A stretch of 7,993 nucleotides of DNA. Origin: Gaiellales bacterium (GTDB lineage Bacteria > Actinomycetota > Thermoleophilia > Gaiellales > F1-60-MAGs149). Location: the NCBI GenBank assembly GCA_030831375.1, contig JAURLF010000077.1:1-7993 (forward strand). The letters run 5' to 3'. This document shows positions 1-7,839 of the stretch, one piece after another. A program made the position numbers and the translations under genes. The notes beneath the pieces were generated by a model. The model ran no database searches. It worked only from the letters and a program-made list of their open reading frames with translations, and was not told where the DNA came from. The number at the start of each line of letters is the position of its first letter. Within the stretch, counting starts at the first letter, position 1.

Positions 1-191
1 CCTCCGTGCTCGCCGACGAGGCCGTCTCGATCGACTCCGTGGTGCAGCGCGCCGACGAGGGCCGTGCGCAGCTCGTCATCGTCACCCACCCGGCCGCCGA
101 GGGCGCTGCGCGCCGCGCGATCGCCACCATCGCCGCGATGGACATCTGCGCGGGCGAGCCCGTCGTGCTGCGCGTGCTCGCCGACGGCTAG
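1..191 (+). CDS. hom: Homoserine dehydrogenase, C-terminal ACT domain (5' end outside window)
   Basis: This is the last ~63 codons of a gene that enters from the left edge; the first full codon is at position 3 and the stop is TAG at 189-191. Homoserine dehydrogenase reduces aspartate semialdehyde to homoserine on the way to threonine and methionine. The catalytic domain is not visible. What remains reads like the C-terminal ACT regulatory domain: VSIDSVVQ followed by AQLVIVTHP and then a helix and strand ending in VVLRVLADG. That order (SI-SVVQ, then LVIVTH, then a final V-R-V strand) is the usual end of actinobacterial Hom proteins, where the domain mediates threonine feedback. A GTG at position 6 is internal, not a start. 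Another ACT-domain enzyme is possible because only the tail is seen, but the VIVTHP signature favours Hom. The next gene starts about 10 nt after the stop. Confidence 0.82.
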   Translation, partial: SVLADEAVSIDSVVQRADEGRAQLVIVTHPAAEGAARRAIATIAAMDICAGEPVVLRVLADG

Positions 192-193
192 GA
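190..193 (+). promoter_or_regulatory. Probable ribosome binding site deciding the SDR start
   Basis: AGGA at 190-193 overlaps the hom stop codon and lies 8 nt before ATG at 202. The other in-frame ATG at 193 would have almost no space for a Shine-Dalgarno sequence, so 202 is the better start. The position suggests translation coupled to the end of hom. Confidence 0.45.
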
Positions 194-201
194 TGCCGGG
201 C

Positions 202-915
202 ATGGGCAGGCTCGACGGCAGGCGCGCGCTGGTCACGGGCGGCGCCTCCGGCATCGGCGCGGCGATCGTGACGCGCTTCCGTGCCGAGGGCGCCGAGACG
301 CTCGCGCTCGACCTGCAGGGCGGCGACGTCACGGCCGACATCGGCGACGGCGCGGCCGTCACGCGCGCCGTCGAGGAGGCCGTGGAGCGGCTCGGCGGGC
401 TCGACCTGCTCGTCCTCAACGCGGCGCGCCCCTGCGTCGGCGCCCTCTGGGAGCTCGACGACGCCACCTGGGACGACGCCGTCGCCATCAACCTGACCAG
501 CGTCCACCGCTTCCTGCGCGCCGCCTGGCCGCACCTCAAGGCGAGCCGCGGCACCGTGCTGCTGACCGGCTCCGTCGTCGGGCTCGACGGGTCCGCCAAC
601 CAGGCCGCCTACTGCGCGACGAAGGCCGGCGTCGTGATGCTGACCAAGACGATCGCCCTCGACGGCGCGCCGCACGGCGTGCGCGCGAACTGCGTCTGCC
701 CCGGCTTCACGCAGACGCCGATGCTCGACGCGTTCCTCGCCGAGCAGGAGGACCCCGACGCGGTCCGCGCGTACGCGGAGGGCCTGCACCCGGTCGGACG
801 CCTCGGCACCCCGGACGACATCGCGAACGCGTTCGTCTACCTCGGCTCGGACGAGGCCGCCTGGGTGACGGGCGTGGCGCTGCCGGTCGACGGCGGCCTG
901 CTGGCCGGCATCTAG
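202..915 (+). CDS. Short-chain dehydrogenase/reductase (classical SDR), probably NAD-dependent
   Basis: A 237-residue protein, normal length for a classical SDR, which oxidises or reduces a hydroxyl/keto group in the cytoplasm; the substrate cannot be read from the sequence. The Rossmann cofactor motif TGGASGIG is at residues 12-19. Asp37 at the end of the second strand (LALDL) favours NAD(H) over NADP(H). The catalytic set is present: Asn97 (AINLTS), Ser124, Tyr137 and Lys141 (YCATK). The conserved CPGFTQTPM follows, and the protein ends in the usual VDGGL segment. The structural NNAG motif is replaced by LNAA (Asn73). ATG 202 is chosen over ATG 193 because of the AGGA spacing; 193 would add three residues (MPG). 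The gene follows hom with almost no gap, so the two are probably co-transcribed, although an SDR has no obvious role in homoserine synthesis. Family assignment is secure; the specific reaction is unknown. Confidence 0.9.
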   Translation: MGRLDGRRALVTGGASGIGAAIVTRFRAEGAETLALDLQGGDVTADIGDGAAVTRAVEEAVERLGGLDLLVLNAARPCVGALWELDDATWDDAVAINLTSVHRFLRAAWPHLKASRGTVLLTGSVVGLDGSANQAAYCATKAGVVMLTKTIALDGAPHGVRANCVCPGFTQTPMLDAFLAEQEDPDAVRAYAEGLHPVGRLGTPDDIANAFVYLGSDEAAWVTGVALPVDGGLLAGI

Positions 916-932
916 CGGTCCGGGAACGCGAA

Positions 933-962
933 CGGCCCCGCCGGCCGAAGCCGACGGGGCCG
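933..962. terminator. Bidirectional hairpin terminator between the convergent SDR and hppA genes
   Basis: A 13-bp stem (933-945 with 950-962) encloses a 4-nt loop. On the plus strand there is one C-A mismatch (941/954) and the loop is CGAA. Read from the minus strand that pair becomes a U-G wobble and the loop becomes UUCG closed by C-G, the especially stable tetraloop. The structure is therefore better as the hppA terminator but can serve both genes. No clear U-tract follows on either side. The hairpin starts 18 nt after the SDR stop and 14 nt after the hppA stop. Confidence 0.7.
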
Positions 963-975
963 CCGCTGACACGTC

Positions 976-3087
<2,112 letters not shown>

Positions 3088-3196
3088 CAGGTCGGCTCGG
3101 CTCCTTGAACTCGGGTCGCCGTCGGCGGGCCGACGGCCGCCGAACGGTAGCAATCCGCCCCGTGCGCATCTGCCGCTTGTCGGCTAGTGTTGGTCG
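3088..3196. other. Divergent intergenic region between hppA and the thi operon
   Basis: This ~110-bp gap must hold promoters firing both ways. On the hppA side there is a Shine-Dalgarno AAGGAG (complement of 3101-3106) and a perfect 8-bp inverted repeat, 3118-3125 with 3130-3137, loop CGGG, that would form a hairpin in the hppA 5' leader. A possible minus-strand -10 (TACCGT, complement of 3144-3149) would place the start of transcription at about 3137, at the very foot of that hairpin, but I see no convincing -35. The thi side is described separately. No further gene is visible. Confidence 0.5.
3185..3190 (+). promoter_or_regulatory. Candidate -10 element of the thiamine operon
   Basis: TAGTGT fits the TAnnnT pattern in an otherwise GC-rich stretch, and transcription starting about 7 nt later (about 3197) would begin just before the first paired bases of the riboswitch. 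The region 16-18 nt upstream (around 3161-3168) does not resemble a good TTGACA box, so the call rests on position and the -10 alone. Confidence 0.35.
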
Positions 3197-3280
3197 CCGA
3201 GCGCGGGAGCCCGGACGGGCTGAGAGGCGGGGCGCGCGCCCCGCGACCGCGGAACCTGATCTGGCTCAGACCAGCGGAGG
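3197..3280 (+). ncRNA. TPP riboswitch (THI element) controlling thiS-thiG-thiED
   Basis: The leader carries the conserved blocks of the thiamine pyrophosphate aptamer in order: CTGAGAGG (3220-3227), then GAACCTGATCTGG (ending at 3264), then CCAGCGGAGGAA (3271-3282). Visible pairings: P2 3202-3206 with 3247-3251; P3 3209-3212 with 3217-3220; an optional P3a hairpin, 3227-3232 with 3239-3244; and the thi-box arm 3261-3264 with 3271-3274. The closing P1 stem looks very short (about 3197-3199 with 3275-3277). The aptamer ends in the thiS ribosome binding site (GGAGG, 3276-3280), and there is no room for a separate terminator hairpin before the start codon. TPP binding therefore probably blocks translation initiation directly. 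The position in front of thiamine synthesis genes matches its known role. Confidence 0.95.
3276..3280 (+). promoter_or_regulatory. thiS ribosome binding site inside the riboswitch 3' edge
   Basis: GGAGG lies 6 nt before ATG 3287 and coincides with the last conserved bases of the TPP aptamer. This fixes the thiS start and gives a direct route for ligand-dependent masking. Confidence 0.85.
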
Positions 3281-3286
3281 AAGCTC

Positions 3287-3517
3287 ATGACGGCGAACGA
3301 TCACTGCACCATCGCCATCGAGGCCAACGGCCGCCCCCTCGACGTGCCGGCCGGCGCCACCGTCCGCGACGTGGTGCGCCTGCTCGGCGCGGACCCCGAC
3401 GAGCGCGGCGTGGCCGTCGCGCTCGACGGCGCCGTCGTGCCGCGCTCGCGCTGGTCCTTGACGGCCGTCCTCGCCCTGCAGCGCGTGGAGGTGGTCCGTG
3501 CCACGGCCGGCGGCTGA
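3287..3517 (+). CDS. thiS: Sulfur carrier protein ThiS
   Basis: A 76-residue ubiquitin-like protein that carries sulfur as a C-terminal thiocarboxylate to ThiG during thiazole synthesis. It shows the family pattern: an IEANGRPLDVPAGATVRDVV beta-grasp start, a central VAVALDGAVVPRSRW segment (the VAVA.N..VVPRS.W motif of ThiS), and the essential terminal Gly-Gly (ATAGG), which is adenylated by a ThiF-type enzyme. It is slightly longer than the common 62-70 residues because of a short N-terminal extension. The start ATG is fixed by GGAGG 6 nt upstream, within the TPP riboswitch. The last 20 nt overlap the start of thiG, so the two proteins, which form a complex, are probably translated in a coupled way. 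No thiF is present in the window. Confidence 0.95.
   Translation: MTANDHCTIAIEANGRPLDVPAGATVRDVVRLLGADPDERGVAVALDGAVVPRSRWSLTAVLALQRVEVVRATAGG
3487..3491 (+). promoter_or_regulatory. thiG ribosome binding site inside thiS
   Basis: GGAGG within the thiS coding region lies 6 nt before GTG 3498. It supports the GTG start and the 20-nt overlap with thiS rather than a start further inside thiG. Confidence 0.75.
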
Positions 3518-4301
3518 CCCGGGTCCCTGGGTCGTGGCCGGCGGCGAGCTTCGCTCGCGGCTGATCCTCGGCTCCGGCGGCTTCGCCGACCTCGAGACGT
3601 TCGCCGCGGCGCTGGCCGCGTCCGACAGCGACCTCGTCACCGTGGCGATGCGCCGCATCGACCAGGCCCCGCCCGGCCTGCTCGACGCGATCCTCGCCGG
3701 CGGGGCTCGCGTCCTGCCCAACACGGCGGGCTGCTATAGCGCCGACGACGCCGTCACCACGGCCCGGCTCGCGCGCGAGGCCCTCGAGACGGACTGGCTC
3801 AAGCTCGAGGTGATCGCCGACCCCGTCACGCTCCTGCCCGATCCCGAGGGCACGCTCGCCGCAGCCCGCACCCTCGCCGCCGAGGGGTTTCGCGTCTTCG
3901 CCTACACCTCGGACGACCCGGTCCTCGGCCGGCGCCTCGAGGAGGCGGGCTGCGCGGCCGTGATGCCGCTCGGCAGCCCGATCGGCAGCGGCCTCGGAAT
4001 CCTCAACCCGCACGCGATCTCCCTGCTGCGCGAGGCCGTCTCCGTCCCGGTCATCCTCGACGCCGGCCTGGGCACCGCCTCGGACGCCGCGCTGGCCCTG
4101 GAGCTGGGCTGCGACGCCATCCTCGCCGCCACCGCGATCAGCCGCTCCGGCGATCCCGTGCGCATGGCGACCGCGTTCCGTCACGCCGTCCAGGCCGGCT
4201 GGCTCGCCGGCGGTGCCGGGCGCGTGCCGCGCCGGCGCCACGCGAACGCCTCGACGCCGTCCGAGGGCCTCCCCGACCTGCGCCCCGGGGACGGCGCGTG
4301 A
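3498..4301 (+). CDS. thiG: Thiazole synthase ThiG
   Basis: A 267-residue TIM-barrel enzyme that joins 1-deoxy-D-xylulose 5-phosphate, a glycine-derived imine and the sulfur of ThiS-thiocarboxylate to form the thiazole phosphate of thiamine. Signature segments are all present: LILGSGGF near the N-terminus, VTVAMRRID, the Schiff-base lysine Lys102 with Glu104 (WLKLEV), the phosphate-binding PLGSPIGSGLGILNP, and LDAGLGTASDAA with Asp188. The K-x-E and Asp residues sit at the same spacing as Lys96, Glu98 and Asp182 of the B. subtilis enzyme, shifted by six. The C-terminal tail (RRRHANASTPSEGL...) is the usual end with about ten additional residues. The start is GTG with a good GGAGG. Its stop overlaps the thiED start by 4 nt (GTGA). 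Glycine oxidase (thiO) or thiH, the imine supplier, is not in the window. Confidence 0.96.
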   Translation: MPRPAADPGPWVVAGGELRSRLILGSGGFADLETFAAALAASDSDLVTVAMRRIDQAPPGLLDAILAGGARVLPNTAGCYSADDAVTTARLAREALETDWLKLEVIADPVTLLPDPEGTLAAARTLAAEGFRVFAYTSDDPVLGRRLEEAGCAAVMPLGSPIGSGLGILNPHAISLLREAVSVPVILDAGLGTASDAALALELGCDAILAATAISRSGDPVRMATAFRHAVQAGWLAGGAGRVPRRRHANASTPSEGLPDLRPGDGA

Positions 4302-5725
4302 GGTCCCGCGCGGAGCGGCTGCGGCTGCTCGACGAGAGCCGGCTCTACGTGATCGGTCCCGCCCACCTGCGCGCGGGCCGGCTGGCGGACTGGATCGGCC
4401 GCCTGCACGCGGCCGGCGCGGGGATCATCCAACTGCGCGACCGGACGCTCGGACCGGCCGAGCTCGCCGCCGCGGCCCGGGCCTGCGCCGACGCCGCGCG
4501 CCACGCGGGCGCGCTCTTCATCGTCAACGACGACCCCGAGCTCGCGCGGGCCTGCGGCGCGGACGGCGTGCACCTCGGCCAGGGCGATGGCGCGATCGCG
4601 TGGGCGCGCGGCATCGTCGGCCCCGACGCGATCATCGGGCGCTCCAGTCCGGGCGGTGCGCTCCTCGCTGCGGCCGCGGCCGAGGGCGCCGACTACGCCT
4701 CCGTGAGCCCGCTGTGGGCGACGCCCACGAAGCCCGGCCGGCCGGCCGCCGGCCTCGACGCCGCGATCGACGCGGCCCGCCGCGACACGATCCCGTGGTT
4801 CGCGCTGGGCGGGCTCGATCGCCGGCGCGCCGAGCGCGTCGCCGCGATCGGCGCGCGGCGCCTCGCCGTGGTCCGCGACGTCGTGGAGGCCGACGACCCC
4901 GCGGTCGCCGCTCACGCCCTCATCGCCTGCCTCGACACCGATCCGCGCGTCCTCGCGATCGCGGGCTCGGACTCGGGCGGCGGCGCCGGCATCCAGGCCG
5001 ACGTCAAGGCGATCGCGATGGCCGGCGGATTCCCGATGACCGCCGTCACCGCGCTGACCGCGCAGAGCACCGTCGGCGTCGACGCGGTCCTGCCGGTCCC
5101 CGCCGACTTCGTCGTGCGCCAGATCCAAAGCGCCGTCGACGACCTCGGCGTCGACGCCGTGAAGACCGGCATGCTCGGCGACGCGGGGGTCATCGAGGCC
5201 GTTGCGTCCGCGCTCGCGACCCTCGATCCGGAGCTGCGCATCCCGATCGTCGTCGACCCCGTGATGCGCGCCGAATCGGGCGCGTCGCTCCTCGCCGACG
5301 ACGCCGTGCGGGTCCTGCGCGAGCGGCTCGCGCCGCTCGCCCGCGTGCTCACCCCGAACCTGTTCGAGGCGCAGGCGCTCGCCGGCGCGGACACCGACGA
5401 CGCCAGCGAGCTCGCGCGGCGCACGCTCGACGCCACCGGCGCGGAGGCGGTCGTCGTGACCGGCGGACACGGCCCAACCTCGGCGGACGTCCTCTGCGAC
5501 GCGGACGGCGTGCGGCTCATCGACGGGCCGCGCCTGGACGTGCCCCACACGCACGGCGCGGGCTGCACCTACGCCTCGACGCTCGCGACGCTGCTCGGCG
5601 GCGGCATGCCGCTCGACGACGCGGCCGCCGCGGCCAAGCGCACGGCGACGGCCGCCGTCCGCGCGGGCCGCGCCTACGGGGCGGGCGCGGGCCCCGTCGA
5701 CGTCATCCGCGCGGCGCGCGGGTGA
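4298..5725 (+). CDS. thiED: Bifunctional thiamine-phosphate synthase / hydroxymethylpyrimidine(-phosphate) kinase (ThiE-ThiD fusion)
   Basis: A 475-residue fusion. Residues ~14-210 are ThiE, which couples HMP-PP with thiazole phosphate to give thiamine phosphate: GIIQLRDR (42-49), VNDD (76-79), GVHLGQGD (90-97), SPLWATPTKPG (137-147), FALGGLD. Residues ~216-475 are ThiD, which phosphorylates HMP and then HMP-P: VLAIAGSDSGGGAGIQAD with Asp225, KTGML with Lys289, VVDPVM, LTPN, VVVTGGHG, and Cys423 in the anion-hole motif GAGC. The linker between domains is only a few residues. Small departures: Arg49 replaces the Lys usual in ThiE QLREK, and NLFEA replaces the common NLPEA in ThiD; both look conservative. 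The order E then D is also known in Corynebacterium. GTG 4298 overlaps the thiG stop as GTGA, typical of coupled translation. The 3' end overlaps the convergent deacetylase gene by 23 bp. TPP riboswitch control is expected through the operon. Confidence 0.95.
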   Translation: MRSRAERLRLLDESRLYVIGPAHLRAGRLADWIGRLHAAGAGIIQLRDRTLGPAELAAAARACADAARHAGALFIVNDDPELARACGADGVHLGQGDGAIAWARGIVGPDAIIGRSSPGGALLAAAAAEGADYASVSPLWATPTKPGRPAAGLDAAIDAARRDTIPWFALGGLDRRRAERVAAIGARRLAVVRDVVEADDPAVAAHALIACLDTDPRVLAIAGSDSGGGAGIQADVKAIAMAGGFPMTAVTALTAQSTVGVDAVLPVPADFVVRQIQSAVDDLGVDAVKTGMLGDAGVIEAVASALATLDPELRIPIVVDPVMRAESGASLLADDAVRVLRERLAPLARVLTPNLFEAQALAGADTDDASELARRTLDATGAEAVVVTGGHGPTSADVLCDADGVRLIDGPRLDVPHTHGAGCTYASTLATLLGGGMPLDDAAAAAKRTATAAVRAGRAYGAGAGPVDVIRAARG

Positions 5726-7019
5726 GGTACGAGGCGCGACCGAACAGCTCGTCGAGGGAGACCGGCTCGAGGCCCTTCGCGCGCAGGCCCCGCACCATGC
5801 CGGGAACGGCGGCGGCGGTGTTCGCCTCGACGTGCATCACCACGATCGAGCCGGGCCGCGCCTTCGAGACGACGCGGTCGACCAGGACGCCGACCGCCGG
5901 CTTCAGGTAGTCGGACGGGTCGACATCCCACATCACGGTCCAGGCGAAGCCCTCGGCGCCGGCCGACGCGCGCACGCCCGCGTCGACGTCGCCGTAGGGC
6001 GGCCGGAAGAACGGCGCGGGGGACTTCCTCGCCACCTGCCACCAGATCTCGCGATCGGCGCGCAGCTGGCTGCGCTGCTCCGCCGTGCCGGTGCGGGTCA
6101 TCCACGGATGCGCCCAGGTGTGCGCGCCGATGGTGTGCCCATCCGCTACCGCCCGTCTCGCCGCCGCCGGGTTAGCGCGCACGTTGACGCCGTTGCAGAA
6201 GAAGGTCGCCTTCACCTTCGCGGCGCGCAGGGCGGCCAGAAGCCGCAGCCACGGCTTCGTGTCGAGGCAGTCGTCGAACGTCAGTGCGACCTTCGCACCG
6301 GCCTCCGGCAGGCGGCTGACCTGACGGTTCGCGACGCCCCGCTCGACACGCAGGACACGCTCCCGCGAGGTGCCCGTCCGGCCGACGCCGTCCTCGGCCG
6401 CGACCCGCAGGCGGTACACGCCAGGCAGGAGCAGTCGGCCCTTGATCCGCAGGTTCCAGGCGAGCTTAGAGGCCCCGTCGACGGGCGCCGGCATCTGCAC
6501 GCTGCCGATCGGGGCGCCGAGCTGGCTCACCACCTCCAGGCGCATCGCCACGGCGCCGGTCAAATCGGCGGTGCTCGCCGAGACCCGCACGGGGCCCTTC
6601 GCCGTGCGCCCCGGTGCCTGCACCCGCACGACGGGGTCCGTCGCGTCGAGCGTGACCGGGGCCAGGGCCTCCTGCACGACGCCCGCGGCGTCCGCCAGGC
6701 GCACCCGCACCGCATAGTGCCCGTCGGCGACGTCCGCGCCGTCCCACTCCAGCGTGCGCGCCTCGCCGGCGGCGACCGACCTCGCGGGCAGGAGCGGTGC
6801 GACGACGATCCCACCGGCCGTGATGACGTCGACCTGCAGCGTGCCCGCGACCTGGGCCGTCACGGTGATCGTGGAGCGATTGGCGCGCGGCTGCGCCGCC
6901 GGGTCGAACGCGGCCGGGACGGCCTGCACGGCGACGCCGGGGCTCGCGACGGGGGCGATCGGCGCGGTCGCCGCGGGGGCGGCGAAGAGCGTCAGCGCGA
7001 TGGCGGCGGAGGCGAGCAC
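5703..7019 (-). CDS. Secreted polysaccharide deacetylase (NodB/CE4) with N-terminal Ig-like domains
   Basis: A 438-residue exported protein that probably removes N-acetyl groups from peptidoglycan or another cell-surface glycan. Residues 1-22 form a signal peptide (LASAAIALTLFAAPAATA). Residues ~40-235 look like two beta-sandwich, FlgD/Ig-like modules, each with an aG...W(D/N)...G.Y.(V/L)RV pattern. The catalytic NodB domain covers ~242-428 with all five motifs: TFDDC (Asp249, metal Asp250), HTWAHP (metal His300, His304), RPPYGD (Arg339), WDVDPSDY (Asp365, Asp367) and IVVMH (His396). TFDDC replaces the more common TFDDG. The start is GTG 7019, just before the signal peptide; the frame is open further upstream but that part overlaps the MTA phosphorylase gene and does not look like protein. 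It starts 19 nt after the mtnP stop, so co-transcription is likely. Its substrate cannot be read from the sequence. Confidence 0.9.
   Translation of the reverse strand: MLASAAIALTLFAAPAATAPIAPVASPGVAVQAVPAAFDPAAQPRANRSTITVTAQVAGTLQVDVITAGGIVVAPLLPARSVAAGEARTLEWDGADVADGHYAVRVRLADAAGVVQEALAPVTLDATDPVVRVQAPGRTAKGPVRVSASTADLTGAVAMRLEVVSQLGAPIGSVQMPAPVDGASKLAWNLRIKGRLLLPGVYRLRVAAEDGVGRTGTSRERVLRVERGVANRQVSRLPEAGAKVALTFDDCLDTKPWLRLLAALRAAKVKATFFCNGVNVRANPAAARRAVADGHTIGAHTWAHPWMTRTGTAEQRSQLRADREIWWQVARKSPAPFFRPPYGDVDAGVRASAGAEGFAWTVMWDVDPSDYLKPAVGVLVDRVVSKARPGSIVVMHVEANTAAAVPGMVRGLRAKGLEPVSLDELFGRASYLTRAPRG
5707..5721. terminator. Possible bidirectional hairpin inside the overlapping ends of thiED and the deacetylase gene
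   Basis: A perfect all-G/C 6-bp stem (5707-5712 with 5716-5721) and a 3-nt loop lie wholly inside the 23-bp region where the two convergent genes overlap (5703-5725). No U-tract follows either way, and short GC hairpins are common by chance at this base composition, so the terminator role is tentative. It is the only candidate near the shared gene ends. Confidence 0.3.
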
Positions 7020-7038
7020 GGGTGATCCAATTCCGCCC

Positions 7039-7839
7039 CTACAGCCGCGCTCCTGCCAGGGCGGTGCGGCAGGGATCGTCTCCGGGGCGCTCCGGCAGGT
7101 CGGCGATGACCCGCACCAGCAGCTCGCGTAGGACCTCGAGGTTGGCGCGGAACGTCTCGACCACGTCGCCCGCGGTGACCGCGGCACCGTCGGCGCCGGC
7201 CACGCCGGTGTCGTAGTCGGTGATCAGGGCGACCGTGGCGAGGCAGATCTCGAGCTCGCGGGCGAGGACCGCCTCCGGGTAGCCCGTCATGTTGATCACC
7301 TGCCAGCCCATCTGCCGATACCAGGCGGATTCGGCGCGTGTCGAGAAGCGCGGCCCCTCCACCACCACCATCGTGCCGCCGTCGCGGACGTCCGCGCCGA
7401 TCGCGCGCCCGGCGTCGAGCACGGCCTGTCTCAGGTGCGGGCAGTACGGGTCCGCGGCGGAGATGTGGACCGCCCCGGGCCCGTCGTGGAACGTGTGGTC
7501 GCGGCCGGACGTGCGGTCGACGAACTGATCGACGACGGCGAACGCGCCCGGGGGCAGGCCCGGGTCGAGCGAGCCGGCTGCGCACGGCGACAGGATGCGC
7601 TCGACGCCGAGCGCCTGCATCGCCCACAGGTTCGCGCGGTACGGGATCCGGTGCGGGGGCAGGTCGTGGCCGCGCCCGTGCCGCGGCAGGAAGGCGACAC
7701 TGCGGCCGGCGACCTCGGCGACCATGACGGCGTCCGAGGGAGCGCCGTACGGCGTCTCGACGCGCACCTCCTCGGCCTCCTCGAGGAACGCCCCGAAGCC
7801 GGATCCCCCGAAGACGCCGATCTCGGCGCGCGGCGTCAC
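7039..7839 (-). CDS. mtnP: S-methyl-5'-thioadenosine phosphorylase
   Basis: A 266-residue cytoplasmic enzyme of the PNP/MTAP family that cleaves 5'-methylthioadenosine with phosphate to adenine and 5-methylthioribose 1-phosphate, salvaging a by-product of polyamine and other S-adenosylmethionine-consuming reactions. Motifs in order: phosphate-binding GGSGF (11-15), TPYGAPSD (29-36), RHGRGH (53-58), CAAGSL (86-91), DQFVDRT (104-110), EGPRFSTRAES (161-171), NMTGYPE (183-189) and ITDYD (206-210). Asp208 and Asp210 correspond to the Asp pair that recognises the 6-amino group of adenine in MTAP, which argues against methylthioinosine phosphorylase or guanosine/inosine-type PNP. The start is GTG 7839, overlapping the stop of the upstream small ORF as GTGA; the downstream deacetylase follows after 19 nt. 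Substrate preference is inferred from motifs only. Confidence 0.93.
   Translation of the reverse strand: MTPRAEIGVFGGSGFGAFLEEAEEVRVETPYGAPSDAVMVAEVAGRSVAFLPRHGRGHDLPPHRIPYRANLWAMQALGVERILSPCAAGSLDPGLPPGAFAVVDQFVDRTSGRDHTFHDGPGAVHISAADPYCPHLRQAVLDAGRAIGADVRDGGTMVVVEGPRFSTRAESAWYRQMGWQVINMTGYPEAVLARELEICLATVALITDYDTGVAGADGAAVTAGDVVETFRANLEVLRELLVRVIADLPERPGDDPCRTALAGARL

Noticed and set aside
82..972. Minus-strand open frame opposite the SDR gene
   Set aside because: Arg/Ala/Gly/Val-rich antisense translation; the plus-strand SDR has a full catalytic motif set.
3088..3153. N-terminal extension of HppA upstream of ATG 3087
   Set aside because: The extra 22 residues are charged and unlike the family start; the in-frame segment includes the hppA Shine-Dalgarno sequence, and MSTFF leads directly into the first membrane helix.
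3178..3183. TTGTCG as a -35 box
   Set aside because: It lies only a few bases before the TAGTGT -10 candidate, and no -10-like hexamer is found 16-18 nt downstream of it.
3516..3525. Ten-base palindrome gacccgggtc at the thiS/thiG overlap
   Set aside because: Short palindromes of G and C are expected at this base composition, it lies in thiG coding sequence, and no second copy was seen, so an operator cannot be supported.
4181..5554. Long minus-strand open frame opposite thiED, and a 565-codon plus-strand frame at 4213-5910
   Set aside because: Both are shadows of the thiG/thiED coding sequence. Their translations are Arg/Ala/Gly-rich low-complexity sequence without family motifs.
7020..7187. 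N-terminal extension of the deacetylase upstream of GTG 7019
   Set aside because: This stretch overlaps the end of mtnP and has no hydrophobic or domain pattern; the signal peptide begins right at GTG 7019.
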